Made by a program: the position numbers and the translations under genes. This document shows positions 10,370 through 19,215 of a stretch of 64,000 nt of DNA, in pieces. The DNA lies in NCBI GenBank assembly GCA_029228645.1, contig JAPTHR010000001.1, positions 62,001 to 126,000 of the forward strand. The letters are read 5' to 3'. Every line of letters begins with the position of its first letter. The stretch's first letter is position 1. The notes under the pieces were generated by a model that was given only the letters and a program-made list of their open reading frames with translations, had not been told where the DNA came from and did no database searches. This DNA comes from Gammaproteobacteria bacterium Milos-ODIII6. Its GTDB lineage: Bacteria; Pseudomonadota; Gammaproteobacteria; Chromatiales; Chromatiaceae.

Positions 10370-11193
10370 GCTGGCAACTCCAGGACATCCTCGCGCAGCG
10401 ATGCGGCGGGGTAGTGGAACGGCACCGGCCCGTCCGGCAGCCCCTGGATGAACTGACGCGTCCAGTCGCCACCGCTCTCCTGCAGCTGCGCCGGAGAGCC
10501 GGATTCGACGACCCGGCCATTGGAGATGACGTGCACCTGGTCCGCGATCCGCAGCGTATCGGTCACATCGTGCGAAACCACGACGCTGCTGATTCGGGCG
10601 GCGTCGTTGAGCCGCCTGATGAGCTGCACCAGCACCCCCATGGAAATGGGGTCCTGCCCGGTGAACGGCTCGTCGTACATGATCATCATCGGGTCCAGGG
10701 CGATCGCGCGCGCCAGCGCAACCCGCCGCGCCATGCCACCGGAGAGCTCGCTCGGCATCAGGTCGCGCGCACCGCGCAGGCCCACGGCTTCGAGCTTGAG
10801 CAGCACGAGCTTGCGAATCATGGACTCGGTCAGGCCGGTGTGTTCGCGCAGTGGAAAGGCGACGTTTTCAAACACGCTCATGTCGGTCAGGAGCGCGCCG
10901 CTCTGGAACAGCATGCCCATGCGCATCCGCAAACGGTAGAGGTCGGGCGTCTTGAGCGCGTGCACGTTCTCGCCGTCGACCTCGACCGTGCCCTCGTCCG
11001 GGCGCAACTGGCCGCCAATCAGCTTGAGCAGGGTGGTCTTGCCCGTCCCCGAAGGACCCATGATGGCGGTGACCTTGCCGCGCGGGATATCCATGTCCAC
11101 GCCATCGAAGATCCAGCGACTGCCTCGCCGGAAACGCAAGCCGCGGATGCGCACCAGGGGTGGCGTTGGGTCAATGTTCTCGGCTTTGCTCAT
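10366..11193 (-). CDS. mlaF: ATPase subunit of the Mla transporter
   Basis: The start at 11193 (MSKAENIDPTPPLVRIRGL) is preceded by GGAG and gives 275 residues; the longer open frame to 11484 runs through the neighbouring gene and is not credible. It contains Walker A GPSGTGKTT, the ABC signature LSGGMARRVALARAI, Walker B IMYDEPFTGQDP and the switch His in VVVSHDV. It powers MlaFEDB and is the first gene of the minus-strand mlaF-E-D-C-B operon. Confidence 0.95.
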   Translation of the reverse strand: MSKAENIDPTPPLVRIRGLRFRRGSRWIFDGVDMDIPRGKVTAIMGPSGTGKTTLLKLIGGQLRPDEGTVEVDGENVHALKTPDLYRLRMRMGMLFQSGALLTDMSVFENVAFPLREHTGLTESMIRKLVLLKLEAVGLRGARDLMPSELSGGMARRVALARAIALDPMMIMYDEPFTGQDPISMGVLVQLIRRLNDAARISSVVVSHDVTDTLRIADQVHVISNGRVVESGSPAQLQESGGDWTRQFIQGLPDGPVPFHYPAASLREDVLELPA

Positions 11194-11270
11194 GGGGCTC
11201 CGGACCGGCCTTCCTGGCCGAAAGAAACAGCGGCTAATTCTGATTTGGGTTCCCAGCAGCGTCAAGCTAA

Positions 11271-11825
11271 TCAGGCCACCCCGAGCAGTTCCGCCAGGGT
11301 CAGCACCTCCCGCAGGCGCTCGGGCGTCTCGCCCTCTCCCGTCAACAGCAACGCGCCGGTATGCGCCGGCAGGGCCTGGAGACGATTGCGCAGCACGCGA
11401 AGATTCTCCCCGGCGATGTCCCAGCGACACAGTCGCGCCCCGCTGCGCGTCTCGATCCACTCCCCGCTGCTGACGGGCCGCCACTGCGGCACGGAGGCGG
11501 GCAGCCGTGGTTGTCCGTCGGCGAGCAGCACCCCACCGAGCCTGTCACCGAAGGCCCGCAAAAGTGCCGGCGGCAAGTCGCCACCGGGGTCTTCGAGGTA
11601 AAAGCGAAACCACGGCTCGCAGTCATCCAGCCACGCCGCGATCTGCGCGGGCGTCAGCGAAAGCCAGTCGGCCGCGGGCAGGAGCAGGCTCCCCGCGTCG
11701 TTGCTGTAAAACGCGAACTCCCATTCCTCGGGGAGATCTTCCGGGAAATACCTCCCCCGCCAGTGCGGGCAGGGCCAGCCGCACATGCCGAGCAGAAGCC
11801 GCCCGGGCTGGTTATCATCCGCCAT
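11271..11825 (-). CDS. DUF72/YecE-like protein, short
   Basis: From the ATG at 11825 the protein has 184 residues. The N-terminal LLLGMCGWPCPHWRGRYFP resembles the start of DUF72 (YecE) proteins, and the end LREVLTLAELLGVA resembles their C-terminal helix. It is shorter than typical DUF72 members, which run about 240-280 residues, and the middle is poorly recognisable. This may be a divergent or reduced member. Its function is unknown. It is divergent from the small zinc-ribbon gene, with 25 bp between starts. Confidence 0.55.
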   Translation of the reverse strand: MADDNQPGRLLLGMCGWPCPHWRGRYFPEDLPEEWEFAFYSNDAGSLLLPAADWLSLTPAQIAAWLDDCEPWFRFYLEDPGGDLPPALLRAFGDRLGGVLLADGQPRLPASVPQWRPVSSGEWIETRSGARLCRWDIAGENLRVLRNRLQALPAHTGALLLTGEGETPERLREVLTLAELLGVA

Positions 11826-11850
11826 CCGTTTTGATCCCGGGGTAGACCTT

Positions 11851-12036
11851 GTGGCGGACATCATAGCCTTCAAACGGCCCAAGGCGAGCGAACGGCACCG
11901 GGGCAAGAGCCTGTGCCGCCACGGACACCACAAATGGATCCTGGACAAGGAAAGCGTGTTCGACAGCAAACAGGGCCGTCTGGTGACCCGTTACCGCTGT
12001 GCTCGCTGCGGCAAGGTCAAGACAGAAGCCCGCTGA
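11851..12036 (+). CDS. Small zinc-ribbon-like conserved protein
   Basis: A GTG at 11851, eight bases after a GGGG-rich ribosome site, gives a 61-residue protein beginning MADIIAFKRPKASERHRGKS. It has a Cys near residue 23 followed by HGHHKW, and then CARC near the C-terminus, which resembles a metal-binding ribbon. Lys/Arg content is high. The longer frame from 11785 would overlap the divergent gene. Proteins of this type seem common in gammaproteobacteria, but I cannot assign a function. Confidence 0.65.
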   Translation: MADIIAFKRPKASERHRGKSLCRHGHHKWILDKESVFDSKQGRLVTRYRCARCGKVKTEAR

Positions 12037-12173
12037 TTACTGACCCGGCAAGCCGCCCTTGGACATGCCTGCAGGCATCACGCAAAATGCACCCCGCAGA
12101 TCGCCCACCGCGGTGGCGCGCTTGCCGGCAAACCTGCCCTCACCCTGGCGAAAAGATTCTCAGAGACCACAGC

Positions 12174-13157
12174 ATGTTGCTCGCATCCGGCGCAATCGTT
12201 CTGGGTTTGGTTCTTCTTGCCGGGGGGGCGGACCGGTTCGTGATGGGAGCGGCCTCGCTGGCGCGTAATCTCGGCGTTTCGCCGCTCCTGATCGGCCTCA
12301 CCGTCGTCGGGCTCGGCACCTCGGCGCCGGAAATCCTGGTTTCCGCAATGGCAACGATGCAGGGCAACCCGGGGCTGGCCGTGGGCAATGCCGTGGGATC
12401 GAACATCGCCAACATCGGACTCATTCTCGGGGTCAGCGCGCTGGCTGCGCCGCTGATCGTCAAATCAACCGTGCTGCGAAGCGAGTACCCGCTGCTGCTA
12501 CTGGTGAGCTTCGCGGTCTTCCTGCTGCTGATCGACGGCCACCTCGGCTACCTGGACGGTATCCTGATGCTCGTCGGCCTGTTCGCCACCCTGCTGGTGG
12601 TGATCAACATCGGCAGGCGACGGGCCGAAAACGATCCGCTGGAGCTGGAATTCGATAGCGAGATCCCGACCGACCTGAGCACGCTGGCGGCAGTACTGTG
12701 GTTGCTGGTCGGGCTGGCCCTGTTGCTGCTCGCCTCGCGTATGCTGGTCTGGGGTGCGGTCAGCATTGCCACGACCTTCGGGGTCAGCGACCTGGTGATC
12801 GGCCTGACCATCGTCGCGGTCGGCACCAGCCTGCCGGAGCTGGCAGCCAGTGTGGCCAGCAACCTCAAGGGTGAGGACGACATTGCGGTGGGCAACGTGA
12901 TTGGCTCGAACATTTTCAACATGCTCGCGGTGCTGTGCCTACCGGGGCTTCTGGCCCCTTCGGCGATTCACGAGAGCGTCCTGATGCGCGACTTCCCGAT
13001 CATGCTGGGGCTCACCATTGGACTCTATGTCCTGGGCCGCGGGCGCAAGGGCAATGGTCGCATCAGCCGCCTGGAAGGCAGCTTGCTGCTGACGTGCTTT
13101 GTCGCCTACCAGGGATGGTTGTATCTTGAAGCGCAACCGCGGCTGATGGGGGCCTGA
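12174..13157 (+). CDS. yrbG: Calcium/sodium antiporter (YrbG type)
   Basis: The start at 12174 gives 327 residues with about ten membrane segments and two inverted copies of the exchanger alpha-repeat: GLGTSAPEILVSAMA with GNAVGSNIANIGLILG, and AVGTSLPELAASVAS with GNVIGSNIFNMLAVL. This is the K-dependent Na/Ca exchanger-like family. It begins the plus-strand block that continues one base later with kdsD, the same order as the E. coli yrb locus. Confidence 0.92.
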   Translation: MLLASGAIVLGLVLLAGGADRFVMGAASLARNLGVSPLLIGLTVVGLGTSAPEILVSAMATMQGNPGLAVGNAVGSNIANIGLILGVSALAAPLIVKSTVLRSEYPLLLLVSFAVFLLLIDGHLGYLDGILMLVGLFATLLVVINIGRRRAENDPLELEFDSEIPTDLSTLAAVLWLLVGLALLLLASRMLVWGAVSIATTFGVSDLVIGLTIVAVGTSLPELAASVASNLKGEDDIAVGNVIGSNIFNMLAVLCLPGLLAPSAIHESVLMRDFPIMLGLTIGLYVLGRGRKGNGRISRLEGSLLLTCFVAYQGWLYLEAQPRLMGA

Positions 13158-13158
13158 C

Positions 13159-14136
13159 ATGCACGACGACCAGGAAAAAATGATCGAACTGGGCCGCACG
13201 GTGGTGGACATCGAGAACAGCGCGGTGGCGGCGCTGCGCGACCGCATCGGGGCTGAGTTTGCCGAGGCCTGTGCCGTCATGATGCAGTGCCGCGGCCGGG
13301 TGGTGGTCACCGGCATGGGCAAATCGGGGCATATTGGCGGCAAGATCGCCGCCACCCTGGCGAGTACCGGCACGCCCGCCTTTTTCGTCCATCCCGGCGA
13401 GGCCAGTCATGGCGACCTCGGCATGATCACCCCGGGAGACGTGGTAATGGCCTTGTCCAACTCCGGCGAGACCAGCGAGGTACTGACCATCCTGCCCCTG
13501 CTCAAGCGCATGGACATCCCATTGGTCGCCCTCACCGGCAATCGTCATTCGACGCTCGCGCGCGAGGCCGGCGTGCATCTCGACGTGGGCGTGCAGAAAG
13601 AGGCCTGCCCGCTGGACCTGGCCCCCACCGCCAGCACCACCGCGGCGCTGGTGATGGGGGACGCGCTCGCCATCGCCCTGCTCCAGGCGCGCGGCTTCAC
13701 CCCCGAGGATTTCGCCCTCTCCCATCCCGGCGGCAGCCTTGGCAAACGCCTCCTGCTGCGGGTCCAGGACCTGATGCACAGCGGAGAGCGGCTGCCGGTG
13801 ATCTCGGAACAAAGCTCGCTGCGCGACGCCCTCATGGAAATCACGGCCAAAGGGCTGGGGATGACCGCAGTCATCGATGCCCAGGAGCGGCTCAGCGGCA
13901 TTTTCACCGATGGGGACCTCCGCCGCTGCTTCGATGCACGCCAGGACCTCACCCAGGCGCGCGTGGCGGACGTGATGACGCGCGGCGGCATTTCCATTCG
14001 CCATGACCACCTTGCCGCCGAGGCGGTCAAACTGATGGACGAGAAAAAGATCAATGCCCTGCTGGTGGTGGACGAACACGACCGGCTGGTGGGCGCGCTT
14101 AACATGCACGACCTGCTGAGGGCCGGCGTGGTCTAG
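13159..14136 (+). CDS. kdsD: D-arabinose 5-phosphate isomerase
   Basis: This 325-residue protein has an N-terminal SIS sugar isomerase domain (GMGKSGHIGGKIAATLASTG and HGDLGMITPGD) and two C-terminal CBS domains. It converts ribulose 5-phosphate to arabinose 5-phosphate, the precursor of KDO in the LPS inner core. It is followed by kdsC and the lpt genes. Confidence 0.95.
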   Translation: MHDDQEKMIELGRTVVDIENSAVAALRDRIGAEFAEACAVMMQCRGRVVVTGMGKSGHIGGKIAATLASTGTPAFFVHPGEASHGDLGMITPGDVVMALSNSGETSEVLTILPLLKRMDIPLVALTGNRHSTLAREAGVHLDVGVQKEACPLDLAPTASTTAALVMGDALAIALLQARGFTPEDFALSHPGGSLGKRLLLRVQDLMHSGERLPVISEQSSLRDALMEITAKGLGMTAVIDAQERLSGIFTDGDLRRCFDARQDLTQARVADVMTRGGISIRHDHLAAEAVKLMDEKKINALLVVDEHDRLVGALNMHDLLRAGVV

Positions 14137-14147
14137 GAAAGGTCTAA

Positions 14148-14708
14148 ATGGCCAAATTCAGAGTTTCCATGAGGGATAGGCAGATGCAGGACATTCTCAA
14201 AAAGGCCGGCCAGATCCGCCTGGTGATCTTCGACGTCGACGGCGTGCTCACCGACGGCAGTCTCTTTCTGGGCGACGACGGCCAGGAATACAAGGCCTTC
14301 AACTCCAAGGACGGCCACGGCATGAAGATGCTGCAGGCCTCGGGAGTGGCGATTGCGATCATCACCGGGCGCAGCTCGGAAGTGGTGCGCATCCGGATGC
14401 ACAGTCTCGGCATCCAGCACGTCTACCAGGGGGTGGAGAACAAGGCCGAGGCTTACGAGTTGCTGAAGAAGGAAATGCGCCTCGAGGACGAGCAGATCGC
14501 TTACGTCGGCGACGATGTGGTCGATCTGCCGGTCATGGTCCGGGTCGGCCTGGCGATCAGTGTCGCGGACGGTCACCACCTGGTCAGCCGGCATGCCCAC
14601 TGGACCACCAGCCACGCCGGCGGGCGCGGCGCGGCGCGCGAGGTTTGCGAACTCCTCATGGACGCCCAGGGGAAGCTGCAAGCGGCGCTCGACGCCTACA
14701 CCTGCTGA
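14148..14708 (+). CDS. kdsC: KDO 8-phosphate phosphatase
   Basis: The 186-residue HAD-superfamily enzyme has the nucleophile motif FDVDGVLTDG, the second motif IITGRSS and the third YVGDDVVDLPVM. It has no cap domain, as expected for C0-type tetrameric KdsC. It dephosphorylates KDO 8-phosphate. The ATG at 14148 is used; a second in-frame ATG at residue 8 is also possible. Confidence 0.93.
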   Translation: MAKFRVSMRDRQMQDILKKAGQIRLVIFDVDGVLTDGSLFLGDDGQEYKAFNSKDGHGMKMLQASGVAIAIITGRSSEVVRIRMHSLGIQHVYQGVENKAEAYELLKKEMRLEDEQIAYVGDDVVDLPVMVRVGLAISVADGHHLVSRHAHWTTSHAGGRGAAREVCELLMDAQGKLQAALDAYTC

Positions 14709-14714
14709 CAATCC

Positions 14715-15284
14715 GTGCGCCATCCACGCGCCATCGCGGTTGTCCTCGTCCTGCTGGCCGGCGTCAGCTGGTGGCTGGTTAACCAGCCGCCCCCGCAGGA
14801 ACCACCCTCGGCGCCGGCGCAGAGTTCGCTGCGCGAGGTGGATTACATCGTACGCGGGCTCGATTCCACCATCATGGCCCCGACCGGCCTGCCGGCACGC
14901 GCCCTGCAGGCCCGCGAACTGCGCCATTTTCCCGCGGACGACACCACCGAACTGGACCGGCCGGTTCTCACGGTGCACCAGAAAGAAGGCCCGCCCTGGC
15001 TGATCGAGTCCGATACCGGCTGGGTCTCCTCCGACGGGACCCTGGTATTGCTCAACGGGGAGGTCCACATCACCCGCGCAGCCGGTGCGGATAACCGTCC
15101 GGTTCGCCTGGATACCCGCAACCTGCGGGTGCAGCCCTACCAGGACTATGCGGAAACCGACGAACGGGTTAGGGTACGCAGCGGGAAAGACAGGGTCGAT
15201 GCGACCGGCATGCAGGCCTGGCTGCGCTCCCCTGCCCGAATCAAACTATTGGCCGACGTCAAGGGACACCATGTACCACCGTAG
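14715..15284 (+). CDS. lptC: LPS export protein LptC
   Basis: A GTG at 14715 opens a 189-residue protein with one N-terminal membrane helix (IAVVLVLLAGVSWWLV) and a periplasmic beta-jellyroll domain. LptC hands LPS from LptB2FG to LptA. Its 3' end overlaps the lptA start by 14 bases. The position between kdsC and lptA is diagnostic, since LptC sequences diverge strongly. Confidence 0.9.
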   Translation: MRHPRAIAVVLVLLAGVSWWLVNQPPPQEPPSAPAQSSLREVDYIVRGLDSTIMAPTGLPARALQARELRHFPADDTTELDRPVLTVHQKEGPPWLIESDTGWVSSDGTLVLLNGEVHITRAAGADNRPVRLDTRNLRVQPYQDYAETDERVRVRSGKDRVDATGMQAWLRSPARIKLLADVKGHHVPP

Positions 15285-15756
15285 CTTCCTCCTCCTGCTG
15301 CTTGCTCTGGGCGTCGCCAGCCACGCGCTGGCCCTGCCGGGCGACAAGGATCAACCGGTCGAACTGGCCGCAGACAGCGTCGACATGGACGAGAGTCAGG
15401 GCGTGTCCGTCTACCGCGGAAACGTGGACCTGCGCCAGGGCAGCATGCAGCTGCTCGCGGATGTGGTGACAGTGAAACACAGGGGACGCGCGCCCACCCA
15501 AATCACCGCGACCGGCAACCCGGTCCGCTTCAAGCAGGACACCGCCGAAGGGGTGGTCAGGGCGAAGGCGCAAAAGGCCGACTACGGGGTCGACGCGGAA
15601 CTGCTGATACTGACCGACAAGGCCTCGCTCACTCGCGCCGGCAACACCATGAAGAGCGACCGCATCGTGTACGACCGCGTGCGCCACCAGGTCAAGGGCG
15701 GGGCCGCGGCAGAGGGCAAGAAGCGGGTCTTCATGACCCTGCAACCGGGCAAGTAG
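15271..15756 (+). CDS. lptA: LPS periplasmic bridge protein LptA
   Basis: The start at 15271 (MYHRSFLLLLLALG) gives 161 residues with a signal peptide ending near HALA at residue 21. The OstA-type beta-jellyroll shows PVELAADSVDMDESQGVSVY and YRGNVDLRQGSMQL. LptA oligomers bridge the inner and outer membrane for LPS transport. The stop codon TAG (15754-15756) coincides with the left end of the palindromic element that separates lptA from lptB. Confidence 0.93.
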   Translation: MYHRSFLLLLLALGVASHALALPGDKDQPVELAADSVDMDESQGVSVYRGNVDLRQGSMQLLADVVTVKHRGRAPTQITATGNPVRFKQDTAEGVVRAKAQKADYGVDAELLILTDKASLTRAGNTMKSDRIVYDRVRHQVKGGAAAEGKKRVFMTLQPGK

Positions 15757-15939
15757 TGTGGTGAGTCAGGGATTGGTTACCTTCCAGCGACACTGTGCTG
15801 GCCCGAGGGGAGCCCCCCCAAATGGGCCAATCCTGGGTTGCAGTCCTTGGCAATGGCCTGCCATTCCCTGCAGACTGCGGCTTGCCTTGGCCCATTTGGG
15901 GGGCTCTGAATTGCAACCAATCCCTGACTCACCACACTA
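15754..15939. mobile_element. MITE-like palindromic element inserted between lptA and lptB
   Basis: The 186-bp segment is bounded by perfect 25-bp terminal inverted repeats (15754-15778 and 15915-15939). A second near-perfect inverted pair of 20-21 bp lies inside (15810-15830 with 15887-15906, one extra C on the left). It has no credible coding frame. The outermost bases are TA on both sides, which would fit TA target duplication as in IS630/Tc1-type elements. Removing the element plus one TA would leave AAG-TAG-ATG, with the lptA stop abutting the lptB start. A side hairpin, CCAGC/GCTGG, lies at 15784-15801. No transposase is present, so the element would be non-autonomous. Confidence 0.8.
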
Positions 15940-15940
15940 G

Positions 15941-16666
15941 ATGTCGCAACTCGCCGCACATGGCCTGGTCAAGCGCTACCGCGGGCGGGATGTGGTCGCC
16001 GGCGTCTCGCTGCATCTCGACGCCGGCGAGGTGGTCGGCCTGCTGGGCCCCAACGGCGCCGGCAAGACCACCTGTTTCTACATGCTCGCCGGGCTGATCG
16101 CCCCCGACACCGGCCGGGTCACGATCGGCGACCGGGATGTCAGCGACAAGCCGATGCACCATCGCGCCCGCCTCGGGCTCGGTTACCTGGCACAGGAACC
16201 CTCCATCTTCCGTGGACTCAGCGTTGCCGACAACGTGCTCGCGGTCCTGGAACTGCGCGCGCAGTCGACCCGCAAGGAACGTGAACAACGCTGCGAACAG
16301 CTGCTGCACGAATTCGGCATCCACCATCTCGCAGCCAACCCGGCGCAGAGCCTGTCCGGCGGAGAGCGGCGGCGTCTCGAGATCGCTCGCGCGCTCGCTG
16401 CGAATCCTCGCTTCATCCTGCTGGATGAGCCCTTCGCGGGGATAGATCCGATTTCTGTCGTGGACATACAGCGCATCATTGCGCAGCTTGCCGAGGCGCG
16501 TATCGGCATACTGATTACGGACCACAACGTACGGGAGACCCTGGGGATCTGCGGGCGCGCCTACATCATGAACCGCGGCGCCGTCCTGGCCCAGGGCAAT
16601 CCGGAGGCGATCCTCGCAGACCCCGAGGTGCGTTCCGTCTATCTCGGAGAGCATTTCACCCTGTGA
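15941..16666 (+). CDS. lptB: LPS export ATPase LptB
   Basis: The 241-residue ABC ATPase has Walker A GPNGAGKTT, signature LSGGERRRLEIARAL, Walker B FILLDEPFAGIDP and the switch in LITDHNVRETL. These match LptB, the motor of LptB2FG. The ATG lies one base after the right end of the MITE-like element, and no convincing ribosome site is visible in the preceding bases. Initiation may therefore be weak or depend on RNA structure. Confidence 0.95.
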   Translation: MSQLAAHGLVKRYRGRDVVAGVSLHLDAGEVVGLLGPNGAGKTTCFYMLAGLIAPDTGRVTIGDRDVSDKPMHHRARLGLGYLAQEPSIFRGLSVADNVLAVLELRAQSTRKEREQRCEQLLHEFGIHHLAANPAQSLSGGERRRLEIARALAANPRFILLDEPFAGIDPISVVDIQRIIAQLAEARIGILITDHNVRETLGICGRAYIMNRGAVLAQGNPEAILADPEVRSVYLGEHFTL

Positions 16667-16670
16667 GTAC

Positions 16671-16710
16671 CCCCCCATCCCAACCTTCCCCCTCCAGAGA
16701 GGGAAGGGGT
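16671..16710. repeat. GC-rich dispersed repeat with hairpin, between lptB and rpoN
   Basis: A C-rich segment including ATCCCAACC is followed by a CCTTCCC (16684-16690) and GGGAAGG (16701-16707) stem. It resembles in content and order the inverted units bordering the array at 30491-30672, so both probably belong to one dispersed family. The rest of the 16667-16892 gap holds an 11-bp dyad CCGGT-G-ACCGG and an AT-rich TAATAT box near 16835, possibly part of an rpoN promoter. Confidence 0.5.
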
Positions 16711-16892
16711 AGAACGACAATCCGGTTAAAGCCGGGGGGTTTACGGATCCCAAATAGTAGACTCTAAAACCGGCCCCGGTGACCGGCATGCCATTTGCTT
16801 CCCGGCCTTGTCTGCATACCCCGGATTTGCGCTAATATAGCTGTCAAAGCATCACATTCAAGATGTGTACCAAGCAGTTCGCCAGTTCCCGA

Positions 16893-18371
16893 ATGAAACC
16901 TACTCTACAGCTCCGCCTCGGTCAGCAGCTGACCATGACTCCGCAATTGCAGCAGGCAATCAAGTTGCTGCAACTGTCCACCCTGGACCTCAAACAGGAA
17001 ATCCAGGATGCGCTCGAGTCCAACCTGATGCTCGAGAGCGAGGAGGACCGCGCAGGCTCCGCCGAAGCCGAGACCCCTGCGGCGCCTGAAACCGATCGCA
17101 ACAACGATTCGGCCAGCAACGACATCAACAACGAGCACGAAATACAGATCGAAGCCCAGAGCATGCCGGAAGACCTGCCGGTCGACACCGCCTGGGAGGA
17201 TATCTACGACAGCGTTTCCGCCGCGCCGAGCGGAGGCAGCGCCAGCGCCGGGGATCCCGGCGACTACCTGGCACAACAGAGTGGCAACGAATCCCTGCAC
17301 GACTACCTCACCTGGCAGATGCAGCTGTCACACTTTAGCGAGAGCGATGAGAGGATCGCCGAGGCCATCATCGACAGCATCGATGACAACGGCTACCTGC
17401 AGGCGGCCCTGGAGGACATTCTCTCGGCCGTGAACGACCCCGAGATCGAGATCGACGAGGTCGAGGCCGTACTGCACCGCATCCAGGCGTACGATCCACC
17501 CGGCGTTGCCGCGCGCGACCCGCGCGAATCGCTGCTGATCCAGGCGCGCCAACTGGGCAACGATTTCGACTCCAGGGAGCTGGTGATCGACATCCTGGCA
17601 GACTATTTCGACCTCCTGGCCAACGGTGACCAGGCCGGGCTGATGCGCAAGCTCAAGCTGACCGAAGAGGAATTGAGTGAGGCAGTGCTGCTGATCCGCT
17701 CGCTCAACCCCCATCCTGGAACCGCGATTCCCGGGCCGCCACCCGCGTACATCGAGCCCGACGTGTTCGTGAGCAAACGCGAGGGGCGCTGGGTCGTGGA
17801 GCTCAACCCGGAAGCCACGCCGCGGCTGCGGGTCAACTCGACCTACGCCGGCATGATCAAGCGCGCCGACAACAGCAGCGACAATGTGACCATGAAGAAC
17901 CACCTGCAGGAGGCGCGCTGGTTCATCAAGAGCCTGCAGAGCCGAAACGAGACCCTGTTGAAGGTGGCCGGCGCGATCGTGCACTTTCAGCAGAATTTCT
18001 TCGATTTCGGGGAGGAGGCCATGAAGCCCCTGGTGCTGCGGGATATCGCCGAGGCCGTGGATATGCACGAGTCCACCATCTCCCGGGTCACCACCCAGAA
18101 GTACATGCACACGCCACGCGGAACCCTGGAATTCAAGTACTTTTTCTCCAGCCACGTGAGCACCAGCGGCGGTGGCGAGGCATCTGCAACCGCGATCCGC
18201 GCGCTGATCAAAAAGCTGGTGGCGGCGGAAAAGCCGGGCAAGCCCTTGTCAGACAATAAAATCGCTACCATCCTTGCTGAACAGGGGATAAAGGTCGCCC
18301 GCCGGACTGTTGCGAAGTACCGCGAATCCATGAATATCCCACCCTCTAACGAACGTAAGCGCCTCGCTTAG
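16893..18371 (+). CDS. rpoN: RNA polymerase sigma-54 factor
   Basis: The start at 16893 ([20 protein letters not shown]) matches the universal RpoN N-terminus and gives 492 residues; an in-frame ATG at 16863 would add ten residues. It has the Gln-rich activator-interacting region I, an acidic region II (about residues 50-115), the core-binding domain, a helix-turn-helix, and the RpoN box [10 protein letters not shown] at 469-478. Sigma-54 directs transcription from -24/-12 promoters with AAA+ activators. It heads the rpoN-hpf-ptsN cluster. Confidence 0.97.
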   Translation: MKPTLQLRLGQQLTMTPQLQQAIKLLQLSTLDLKQEIQDALESNLMLESEEDRAGSAEAETPAAPETDRNNDSASNDINNEHEIQIEAQSMPEDLPVDTAWEDIYDSVSAAPSGGSASAGDPGDYLAQQSGNESLHDYLTWQMQLSHFSESDERIAEAIIDSIDDNGYLQAALEDILSAVNDPEIEIDEVEAVLHRIQAYDPPGVAARDPRESLLIQARQLGNDFDSRELVIDILADYFDLLANGDQAGLMRKLKLTEEELSEAVLLIRSLNPHPGTAIPGPPPAYIEPDVFVSKREGRWVVELNPEATPRLRVNSTYAGMIKRADNSSDNVTMKNHLQEARWFIKSLQSRNETLLKVAGAIVHFQQNFFDFGEEAMKPLVLRDIAEAVDMHESTISRVTTQKYMHTPRGTLEFKYFFSSHVSTSGGGEASATAIRALIKKLVAAEKPGKPLSDNKIATILAEQGIKVARRTVAKYRESMNIPPSNERKRLA

Positions 18372-18395
18372 GCGCCCCAACCCAAGGAGAAGGTT

Positions 18396-18731
18396 ATGCA
18401 ATTGAACCTGACCGGCCACCACGTCGACATCACCGATTCCATGCGTAACTACGTGGAAGAGAAACTCGCGAAACTGACCCGCCACTTCGACCACGTGACC
18501 AATGTGCATGTCATCCTCAGCGTGGAAAAGCTGGAACAGAAGGCCGAAGCCACCATGCATCTCGCCGGTAACGATGTCTTTGCCGAGGCGGTCAATCAGG
18601 ATATGTATGCCGCGATCGACGCGCTGATCGACAAGCTTGACCGTCAGGTTCTGAAACACAAGGAAAAACTCAAGAGCCACCGCGGCAACGGCCACCGTCC
18701 GCCGGCCGAGCCGGTCGAAACCTCCAGCTAG
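18396..18731 (+). CDS. hpf: Ribosome hibernation promoting factor, short type
   Basis: The 111-residue protein begins MQLNLTGHHVDITDSMRNYV and has the HPF/YfiA core through DALIDKLDRQVLKHKEKLK. The length indicates the short form without the C-terminal dimerisation domain. It binds the 30S subunit and promotes 100S ribosomes in resting cells. A strong AAGGAGAAGG ribosome site precedes the ATG, and it lies 24 bp after rpoN. Confidence 0.95.
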   Translation: MQLNLTGHHVDITDSMRNYVEEKLAKLTRHFDHVTNVHVILSVEKLEQKAEATMHLAGNDVFAEAVNQDMYAAIDALIDKLDRQVLKHKEKLKSHRGNGHRPPAEPVETSS

Positions 18732-18753
18732 CACCTCCACACAGGGTTTCCCT

Positions 18754-19215
18754 ATGCTTGACCAGGGCATCCTCGAACCAGGCGGCATCCGCCTGGACGA
18801 CCCCTCCCCCAGCAAGAAGCGTGTGCTCGAGAGAGCTGCCCAGATCCTGTCGCGCGGCAACGGCGACATGGGGGTGGCCATTTTTGAACGGCTGCTGGAG
18901 CGCGAGCGCCTCGGCAGCACCGGGCTGGGTGGAGGGGTTGCCCTGCCGCACGCCCGGATGCCGGGATTGAGCCAGTCGCGGGCGGGATTCCTGCGGCTGG
19001 CGCGGCCGGTGGATTTCGACAGCGTCGACGGCAAACCGGTTGACCTCGTGTTCGCCCTGCTGGTGCCCGAGGACGCCACCGAGGAACACCTGAAACTGCT
19101 GGCCGAACTGGCCCGCCTCTTCCATGGCCAGAGCCTGCGCGAGGAATTGCGCAAGGCCGGCGTCGAGCAGGCATACAAGCTGCTCACCGAATCCAGCAAC
19201 CACGATGCCGCGTAG
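18754..19215 (+). CDS. ptsN: Nitrogen-regulatory PTS EIIA component
   Basis: This 153-residue EIIA-Ntr/Fru-type protein has the phosphorylatable His in GGGVALPHARM near residue 68. It accepts phosphate from an HPr-like protein and regulates potassium uptake, nitrogen and stress responses in relatives. It overlaps hprK by 11 bp, so the phosphotransfer component and the kinase are translationally coupled. Confidence 0.94.
   Translation: MLDQGILEPGGIRLDDPSPSKKRVLERAAQILSRGNGDMGVAIFERLLERERLGSTGLGGGVALPHARMPGLSQSRAGFLRLARPVDFDSVDGKPVDLVFALLVPEDATEEHLKLLAELARLFHGQSLREELRKAGVEQAYKLLTESSNHDAA

Noticed and set aside
10324-11601. 425-codon plus-strand frame across mlaF
   Set aside because: It is opposite mlaF and the DUF72-like gene, with no domain content.
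12065-12078. 14-bp perfect palindrome ATGCCTGCAGGCAT before the Ca/Na exchanger
   Set aside because: It may be an operator, but in GC-rich DNA a single such dyad with no promoter context is weak evidence.
15731-15959. Short 60-codon frames on both strands in the lptA-lptB gap
   Set aside because: They arise from the palindromic element and have no start signals or protein-like features.
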